This document shows, in pieces, positions 56,951-64,000 of a stretch of 64,000 nt of DNA; the first letter of the stretch is position 1; every line of letters begins with the position of its first letter. The stretch is taken from the NCBI RefSeq assembly GCF_022539505.1, contig NC_061509.1:210886254-210950253 (forward strand), in the 5' to 3' direction. Origin of the DNA: Lolium rigidum (taxonomy: Eukaryota; Streptophyta; Magnoliopsida; Poales; Poaceae). A program made the translations under genes and the position numbers. A model generated the notes under the pieces. The model was not told where the DNA came from. It ran no database searches and saw only the letters and a list, made by a program, of their open reading frames with translations.

Positions 56951-57050
56951 GGCTTTCAGACAAGGGCATGGGAAAAACTGAGGAAAAACTAAGGAGCTGG
57001 GAAAAACTGAGTACAACTAAGGAAACCAAGGGCACGAAAATAGAAATCCC
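56951..57050 (-). repeat. Element M right terminal inverted repeat
   Basis: The reverse complement starts GGGATTTCTATTTTCGTGCC and pairs with 17786-17885. Followed by the duplicated tatttgata. Confidence 0.85.
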
Positions 57051-57205
57051 TATTTGATAATAATGCTAATAATAAATGAATAAAAACAAAATTATTTCAT
57101 ATTCAAATTCCCCATATATTTTTAAATAATAATGGATATATTATTTTTCCAATAACGATTTACAGATTTAAAGATAATAATTATACCATATTATTATTAG
57201 AAACG
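57051..57205. repeat. AT-rich tandem repeat, right side of M
   Basis: Continues the array at 17204-17785 (tttcatattcaaattcccc, aatggatatattattt, agatttaaagataataatta). The first nine bases are the target duplication of M. Confidence 0.85.
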
Positions 57206-57282
57206 ACTATTCATGGTGCATCCGATGTTTTCAAAATTGTGTCATTGGTGTGAGTCTCGGTGATTCGACTTCACCTCTCAGT

Positions 57283-58452
57283 GCATCTCTAACAGAGCCT
57301 GTAAACAGCCGAAAACCGAATAATAACCGCTAGTTTACGGATTCGGTTCGAAAAACGGCGCAGATCAGTCACGGTAAACGAGCCAAAACCGAAAAAAAGT
57401 TTTCAGGTCGAGACCGAAAACCCAACTCAGCTTGTATTTGTAGGGGTCCAACGAGCGAATCGAACACGACCCGAACGCAACCCCTAGTTTGCGCGCGATG
57501 GAAATTTCATCTTCTCCCAACCGCCACCGCCACCGCCGATCTGCGCGCCCTCACCATTCTCTGCGCCACTTTCGCTCGATCTCGGCGGCATGAGTCTCGA
57601 ATCGACCCCGCAGGCCGCCGGAGCTAGCTTGTAGCCCCCGCCACCCTCCACCGTGGCCGCCGGAGGTCCAGCCACCCCCTCCACCCCCGCGGACGTCGTG
57701 ATGATTCTACGAGCTTCCTCAAGCGGCGGCGCGCTGGAACGCACGCGGTCCCGCAACCATGTGCTGCGGCCACTGGTGATGTCCCGGCGGCTCTCGGCTG
57801 GGCCAAAGGGGCCACCGCAGCCAAGCCGACGACGGCGCTAAAGACATCCTGTGCCGAACTGAAGTCTTTGGCACCGAAGAGGATGAAGTCGAAGACCACG
57901 ATGAGCCGTGGCGGCCCGGCCCCGCTCCCATCCCCATCGCCGCCGGCATGTGCCAACGCGAACGGCGCCTACCATGTGCTCGCCGATGGGTCAACAAGGT
58001 AAAAAGAAAATTCCAAGTCCAATTCGGTTTAATTTGTGAGCAGAAAATGAGCCCGATTACTGGTAGGATGGTAACGCCTCCTACATGGAGATGTTGGAGG
58101 AGGTTAACATTGCCGTTCCTCCACTCACACCGTTCGACGACGTTGGGGTGGTCGAAGATGGGGAGGAAGACGACAACAAAGAAAATGAAGGGGAACAAGG
58201 GGATGAAGATTTGCTATGATTGTGTTGCAGCAATTTGATGTAAAACTATGAAGTATGCATCACTCGTTTTCATTTGATAGTTTGATATGCCGATTCTGTG
58301 AAAAAACCCTACATTTACTGGTTTGGAAGCTGCTGTCGCGGAATAGAGCCCGTAATCCAAAACTGTACGCCACCTCTTTTTTGACCCATAAACACGAGTT
58401 CGATGAACTAAACTCGCGTTTTTCAGTTCGCAGGGCTCTGTTAGAGATGCTC
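57283..58452 (+). mobile_element. Harbinger-type element with decayed ORF
   Basis: The ends are gtgcatctctaacagagcc at the left and, inverted, gagcatctctaacagagccc at the right. A 3-bp tca flanks both sides (57280-57282, 58453-58455); Harbinger usually takes TWA, so this is slightly off. Inside are Pro/Ala-rich open segments (57591-57960), a possible exon end at ...tcaacaag|gtaaaaag near 57999, and an acidic tail (58075-58219, with YMEMLEEVN and a Glu/Asp-rich end). These may be one decayed two-exon gene. I do not recognise its product. Confidence 0.65.
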
Positions 58453-58455
58453 TCA

Positions 58456-59811
58456 TAGTTCCAAAAGGAAATCTTAAAGCCCGATGACTCTTTTCAGGGT
58501 GTTTCCTATATTAGGCTCTTGCACAACATATGAGAGCCTCCTCTTATTCTTGAGTCTTAAGAGAGGAAAGTTTGGAGAGGGAGTGTGAGCTTTAATTGAG
58601 CATCAACCAAGACAATTTTTAAGCCAAAAGATCTTAATAAATTATTCTTGGAGTCTTGGTGATGGCCACAAAATTACATGTATTTACCAACTCGTTAGAA
58701 CTCCAAGCATTAACCGACGGAACAAGCATAATTTTTTTCCCACAAGAGTGACTCAAGAGTTTATGCTAAACTCTCGGGAAAAAAGTGGTTCTTTCTCCTT
58801 ATGTTGAAATTCAAGCAAACTTACAAAAGCAAGATATAGTTTTATGTCCCCAACTCCACAAAGGTATTTGTCAACGGTGTGGAAGCAATACAAAGCTACA
58901 GTAAATAAAGTAAAAAAGTAAACCATGATATTTTTGTATTTTGCGGATTTCATTGTAACAAAAAATAAAATAGCATGTAAAGTAAAGTAAATGGTGCCAC
59001 CTCTTACCTCTCTCTCACACAAACGAGCTGTTATCCGTGGGCTGTATATCGCCAGTTGCCCAAAGCGGATTGGAGAAAGCGCGGATGCATGGCCGGGTGT
59101 TTGAAATCTCGGGCCCATTTGAAGCGCACAAGAACAAGATATTGAAAACGGCACTCGTGTAACTGAAAACTCGTAACACTGGGGTTCCAAATGAAATGTT
59201 CCACCACCGAATACTACTACGTACTAGGATTAGGAAGGACCGAAGGAAGATCGCCAACATCTCACAAGAAGGACGAGGAGGAAGATCGCCAACTCCGGCA
59301 AGGCATGTATGTCTTTATTCGTTAACTTCTTTCGATCCAGCGCAGTTCGTTCTAGCCACTGTGTGCGTCTTCTGTACATCCGGTGGTTGTGATGTATGAC
59401 CAAGCACAGTATGCAAGTTGAAAGATGCTAGACACGCTAAAGTGACCTCTAGTGATCGCGTTGATATATAAATAGTGCCATGAATGGACAGTCTGAAAGA
59501 GAAAACTAAGAGCGAATTATGCAAGAAGTGACCTTGCTCATTTGACGGATTAGCTAAATCCATCATGCATTGTACCGATGACAAGACTCTAGTTAAGATA
59601 CTTGTTTGGAATGCATTGTGCAACAGGTACCCATCTGTTAATTTTGTCAAGCACAACAACCACAGATATTGGTAGGAGTACCAACCGCACAAGCCGCACG
59701 CGAGAAGGACTACCATATACAGCTGATGAAGGCAGAATAGGGATGCCAGGCTTGCTAACTTAGGCTATGTATAATAAGAGATGCTTTGAGAAATAAATCA
59801 AGCTTTTTGCT
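58456..59811. other. Unassigned sequence
   Basis: No gene or full element recognised. Open frames are short and mutually incompatible. A TATA-like gatatataaatagtgcc is at about 59460. The stretch ggctatgtataataagagatgc near 59763 resembles the end of a small inverted-repeat element, but no partner was found. Confidence 0.4.
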
Positions 59812-60222
59812 ACTTATTTGTTTTCTTTTGATAAAGGGAATATATTAATATCGAAAGATATCAATTACATCTAACCTCTACAATAACGCAATACCCTAAT
59901 AACATTACGGATGCACACATCAAAAAAGAGAAAAATAAAACTAAGAAATAAAAGTCTGGCTACAACATCTCAGCCCTAGCAACAGTAATACATCCACCAG
60001 CAAGACAACACCTGAAATTCAGACTCTTCAAAAGCGACGCCTCCAAGAAGGGAACAATCCACCAGCGCCGTCATCGCCCGATCAAAGATCTTAGGTTTTC
60101 ACCATGAAGATAGTCGTTGCTCTCAAAACAATGCTTTGAACAAGGATATTGCCAGACACAACCAGTTAATGCTAGACCTTGGGTTTTCACCCTGAAAGGT
60201 AAGACTCTGAACTTCACCTGTG
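59812..60222 (-). mobile_element. LINE 3' end
   Basis: On the minus strand the sequence ends ...gatattaatatattcccttt followed by atcaaaagaaaac. This is the 3' untranslated end of a Triticeae LINE with a short A-rich tail. Only about 0.4 kb is present and no ORF. The right limit with the Copia leader is approximate. Confidence 0.55.
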
Positions 60223-60246
60223 TTGCCGCCCCACTTTCATACCACT
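60223..60246 (-). other. PBS-like sequence outside the Copia LTR
   Basis: On the minus strand the LTR end ...TTATAACA is followed by AGTGGTATGAAAGTGG. It resembles the Copia PBS TGGTATCAGAGC (initiator tRNA-Met) with a few changes. A PBS would not be expected downstream of the 3' LTR. Confidence 0.45.
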
Positions 60247-60599
60247 TGTTATAATCGAGATGCACAATAAACGAAGAACGAAAAGTAAAACACTGCAGGG
60301 GACACGAGATTTTAACGTGGAAAACCCTTGCAACACACAAGAGAAAAACCACGGGCGCCAGCCAGCAAAACTTCACTATTTCGGTGGTGTTTACAAACGC
60401 CGTGGGTGTACAATGATGCGATGATAACCCTAGCGGCGGCTTACAGGGAATATAAATAGGCGGTGGCAACGATCCGTACCTGTAGGGCACGACATATGGG
60501 CTAACTCGACTACGCTACGCTTCGGCCCAAGCCTCCGGCGACGGGCCTCGCTCCGCTCGTCGAAGTTAGCCTCCCTTTAGTATATGAATTTGGATCACA
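60247..60599 (-). repeat. Copia 3' LTR, 353 bp
   Basis: On the minus strand TGTGATCCAAATTC...GATTATAACA. Includes a TATA-like cctatttatattccc near 60455. Confidence 0.7.
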
Positions 60600-60736
60600 A
60601 AATAACAAACTCCACCTTGAGACAAATTCCTTGTAGCATGAACTTCAACAATCACCCGAATCAACAAAGAAAACACTTGCCGGCACCAATAGCCACTTGG
60701 GCTAAACAAGTTATACCAACCAAGCTTGAGCAAAGC

Positions 60737-63700
60737 TCAAACTTGGACACAATGGACAAGCTTAGTCATCATATCGGCAGGATTATCATGAGTACTAATC
60801 TTGCATACCTTCACTTTACCTTTTGCAACCACATCTCCGATTGTGTGGTACTTAATATCAATGTGCTTTGTCCTATCATGGAACATCTGATCTTTAGTAA
60901 GATAAATAGCACTTTGACTGTCACACGAACAACTTAATGCAAGAATTATCTCCACAAAGCTCAAGCATATAACCCTTTCAGCCAAACAGCCTCTTTACCT
61001 GCCTCAAGAATAGCCATGTACTCAGCCTCGGTAGTAGATTGTGCAACAAGCATCCCGCAAAGTAGCCTTCCAGCTAACAGAGACATCCACCAACAAGTAA
61101 ACACATAACCTGTGAGGGACCTTCTCTTATCCAAATCGCCAGCATAATCTGAATCCACATATCCGGCGAGCCCCTCACCAATCCTCGCCAAACCTCAAGC
61201 AAGCTTTTGATGTGCCGCGAAGGTACCCGAAAATCCACCGAACAGCTTTCCAATGTTCTTTACCGGGATTAGCCATGTATCGACCGACCAAACTCATAGC
61301 ATATGATAGATCGGGACGTGAACAAACCATGGCATACATCAAGGAACCAACAAGCACTAGAATAGGGAACTCGAGACATGTACTCAATATCATCTTTAGA
61401 GCTAGGACATTGCAAAGCCGACAACTTGAAATGAGAAGCAATAGGAGTAGTAACCGACTTTGCATCATGCATATTAAAACGATGAAGAACTTTCTCAATG
61501 TACTTTTCCCGACTAAGAAACAACAAACTAGACTTTCTGTCCCTTTTGATTTCCATGCCTAGTATTTTCTTAGCAGGACCAAGATCCTTCATCTCAAACT
61601 CACTACTTAATTGATTCTTTAAAGTAGTGATCTCTTTCATGCTCTTGGCAGCAATCAACATATCATCAACATATAGCAGCAAATAAATAGGTGATCCATT
61701 AACAAACTTGATATACACACAACTATCATACCGAGATCTCTCAAAACCATGTGTAAGCATAAATGAATCAAACCTTTTATACCACCTGTCGTGGCGATCT
61801 GTTTCAGACCATAAAGGGACCTCTTTAATTTGCAAACAAGATCCTCCTTACCGGGCACAACATAACCTTCAGAGTTGGTCCATATATATATCCTCCTCCA
61901 ACTCACCATGCGTAAAAGCAGTCTTTACATCTAGCTGCTCAAGCTCAAGATCATGCATAGCAACAATACCAAAGAAAGCACGAATAGAACTATGCTTCAC
62001 AACCGGGGAGAATACATCATTATAATCAACACCTGGAATTTGACTCGAAACCTTTTGCTACTAACCTTGCCTTAAACCGTGGAGGCTCATTAGGAGACAA
62101 ACCTTCCTTTCTTTTGAATATCCACTTGCAGCGGACAGCCTTCTTTTGTTTAGGCAAGTGCACAACATCCCATGTGCCATTCTTCTCAAGCGATTGCATC
62201 TCTTCTTGCATCGCACCTACCCACTTCTCTTTATCAACCGAAGCAATGGCTTCAAGTATATGTAGCTGGTTCAATATCATGCTCCACCTGTTCAAGCACA
62301 ACTCAAAGCATAAACAACAATATCACATTCTTGAATTAATCGGGTAGGAGGTGTAATATTTCTCTTAGGGCGGTCAGCAGCAATAGACCGTCCTTGTCGC
62401 TGAACAAAAGGTGGTGAAGGTGGAACATCATTATCATCATTGTTGGTTTCAGGAAACACATTTTCATTCTCCTTTGCGTGCTCCACCCGCACGCCAATTC
62501 CGTGCTGCTCATCATCGAAACATCGGGAGAATCAATAGCATCGTAAATATCGGTAGACGGACTATCATTAAACATAACCGCCTCATTAAAAACGACATTC
62601 CTGCTCAACACAATTTTCTTAGTTTCAGGATTCCATAATCTATATGCCTTAACTCCCGAACCATAACCAAGGAAGATGCACTTAACAGCCCTTGGCTCCA
62701 ACTTTCCATTATCAACATGAGCGTAAGCGATGCAACCGAAAACTCTCAAATCTGAATAATCAGCAGGCGAACCGGACCATACCTCAATTGGAGTTTTCTT
62801 ATCAAGTGGAACGAAGGTGACCTGTTGATGAGATAACATGCGGTGGAGGCTGCTTCAGCCCAAAAACCTCTATGCATCTTTGCATTAGACAACATGCAGC
62901 CGAGCCCTCGAAATAATGGTCCTGTTCATGCGTTCAGCCACGCCATTCTCGTTGAGGGGTGTACGGAATGGTATGATGTCTTACCATCCCATCATTGCTG
63001 CAAAACTCATCAAATTCATTTGAACAAAATTCCATACCATTGTCGATACGGAGTATCTTAACCTTCTTTTCAGCTTGGGTTTCTACCATAACTTTCCACT
63101 TCTTAAAAGCATTAAAAACATCAGATTTATGTTTCAGGAAATATGGCCACACTTTTCTTGAGTAATCATCAATAATTGTAAGCATGTAATTAGCACCACC
63201 ATTAGAAGTTCTACGGGACGGACCCCAAACATCAGCGTGTACATAATCTAAAATGCCTTTGGTGGTATGAACGGAAGCATTAAATTTTACTCTTTTATGC
63301 TTACCAAAGATGCAAGGTGCTCACAGTAACTCAAGATTACCTAAATCGCAGCCATCAATTAGCTCTCTCTTTGCCAATTCTGCCATGCCAAGCTCACTCA
63401 TATGTCCAAGACGCTTGTGCCAAAGGTTAGTCTTACTAGTTTCATCGGAACTAACAGCAAGCAGCAATACCAGGCAAAGTGCTACCTCTAAGGACATATA
63501 ATTTCGCAGAATTCATATCACCAATCATAATAATGAGAGAACCTCGATGTACCTTCAAAAGTTTGTTCCCACCTTTGTACTTGTACCCGTCACAATCAAG
63601 GGTACTCAAAGAGATCAAATTCCTCGCCATGGAGGGTATGTGTTTCACTCCGTCAACGTGCGTGTCATCCCATCATGGGTCTTGATCTCGAACGGAACCA

Positions 63701-64000
63701 ATGCCAACAATGCCGCACTCGGTTGTCATTCCCCACACGCACAAAATCTCCACTCGCACGGACTCATAAGAACTGAACCAATCTTTGTTACAGCAAATAT
63801 GAAACGAACATGCAGTATCAAGAATCCATTCATCATCACGTGAAACACATGCAGCCAAAACAGCTAAGCAATCTCCATCGGAACTATCACTACCAAGCAA
63901 CAACGGCAGCCTCACCCTTACCGGTGACAACGGCAGCCTTACCATTACCATCATTATTTTTCGGTTGGTAAGTTCCGTTCCTTTTCTCCTTGTTCTGCAG
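60737..64000 (-). pseudogene. Copia pol (protease, integrase, RT, RNase H), multiply broken
   Basis: From right to left: protease with DEWILDTACSFH (about 63840), the integrase zinc region with LWHKRLGHM (about 63420), the catalytic core (ADVWGP, then RIDNGMEF near 63050, then NGVAERMNR near 62940), the segment DLRVFGCIAYAH, RT beginning WVGAMQEEMQSLEKNGTW (about 62260) with the YVDD box near 61680, and RNase H with GYVDSDYAGD (about 61165) and AQSTTEAEYMA (about 61040). It stops at 60737-60739. Frame breaks or stops separate nearly every domain (for example near 63200, 62900, 62320, 61900, 61250 and 60970). Intact proteins would copy and integrate the element. Confidence 0.85.

Larger units (their letters stand above)
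17786..57050 (+). mobile_element. Element M: gene-carrying Mutator-like element (MULE), disrupted by nested retrotransposons
   Basis: The left end at 17786 (gagatttctatttccgtgcc) and the right end at 57050 are inverted copies matching over about 100 bp, as far as ttgtctgaaagcc. The 9-bp sequence tatttgata flanks both ends exactly (17777-17785 and 57051-57059), the target length of Mutator elements. Subtracting gypsy T and gypsy D with their duplications leaves about 4.6 kb. The remaining M segments are 17786-18368, 31426-31962 and 53575-57050. They hold a B3-domain gene and an XS-zinc-finger gene but no MURA-type transposase that I can find, so M looks like a non-autonomous, Pack-MULE-like element. 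Confidence 0.85.
60247..64000 (-). mobile_element. Decayed Ty1/copia element, partial
   Basis: A minus-strand element with a short LTR (60247-60599) preceded by a PPT (ggtggagtttg) and the pol domains in the Copia order: protease, integrase, RT, RNase H. It runs off the right window edge within the Gag-protease region. The motif context (YVDDMLIAAKS, EFEMKDLG) fits the Tork/TNT1-like group by recollection. Confidence 0.85.

Noticed and set aside
57484..57956. Long open frames on the minus strand in the Harbinger element
   Set aside because: They are antisense shadows of GC-rich sequence; the plus strand gives a more plausible decayed gene.
59015..59400. Possible host gene fragment
   Set aside because: Open frames are short, overlap on both strands and show no motif I recognise.
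1..64000. tRNA, rRNA or miRNA genes
   Set aside because: Only primer-site complements of tRNA-Asp type were seen; no cloverleaf-length match was recognised by eye.

Overview
This window looks like intergenic DNA from a Triticeae grass (wheat, barley, rye or Aegilops type). It is almost entirely transposable elements, mostly inserted into one another. The repeats are recognisable Triticeae families: a BARE/Angela-type Copia LTR, several non-autonomous Ty3/gypsy elements whose LTRs carry TGATACGTCTC...GACGTATC-type terminal sequence and a tRNA-Asp-type primer site, a Tat-lineage gypsy, LINEs, CACTA, Harbinger and Mutator elements. No intact host gene, tRNA, rRNA or CRISPR array was seen. Family names such as Sabrina or Angela are from recollection and were not checked against a database. 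A 100-N assembly gap lies at 7771-7870.

Layout. 1-1308: partial BARE/Angela LTR (minus) inserted into gypsy element A. 1309-4164: element A (plus), one LTR with element-internal sequence on both sides. 4181-4581: 3' fragment of a related LTR. 4582-5160: Harbinger end. 5507-7359: 5'-truncated LINE with a 21-bp target duplication. 7584: CACTA-type terminus. 7874-16217: complete non-autonomous gypsy E (minus), TSD cgcct, sitting in the CACTA-like sequence. 16505-17203: a pseudogene of a WRN-like 3'-5' exonuclease, followed by AT-rich tandem repeats.

Those AT repeats are split by the central object of the window: a Mutator-type element M (17786-57050) with about 100-bp terminal inverted repeats and a perfect 9-bp duplication (tatttgata). 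Without its insertions M is about 4.6 kb. It carries a B3-domain gene (minus) and a two-exon gene with an XS-type zinc finger (plus), so it looks like a gene-carrying MULE. M was invaded by a Tat-lineage gypsy T (18369-31420, TSD ggcgt) and by gypsy D (31963-53569, TSD tgtac). D landed inside the B3 coding exon. D was then invaded by gypsy F (34506-41526, TSD gcaac) and by gypsy C (44146-52299, inside the LTR of D). The insertion order is therefore M, then T and D, then F and C.

Right of M are the rest of the AT repeat, a 1.17-kb Harbinger-type element (57283-58452), about 1.3 kb of unassigned DNA, a LINE 3' end, and a decayed Copia element on the minus strand (60247 to the window end). Elements A, C, D, E and F share long 3' non-coding blocks and primer-site type, but none encodes reverse transcriptase, so they would depend on proteins supplied in trans. 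T has near-identical LTRs (2 differences in 387 bp by eye) yet a multiply broken pol, so it too may have been mobilised in trans. The most interesting material is the gene cargo of M, the exonuclease pseudogene, and small features shared among the non-autonomous gypsy copies (a 73-codon ORF, a hydrophobic ORF in the env position, repeated polypurine-like motifs and a hairpin).
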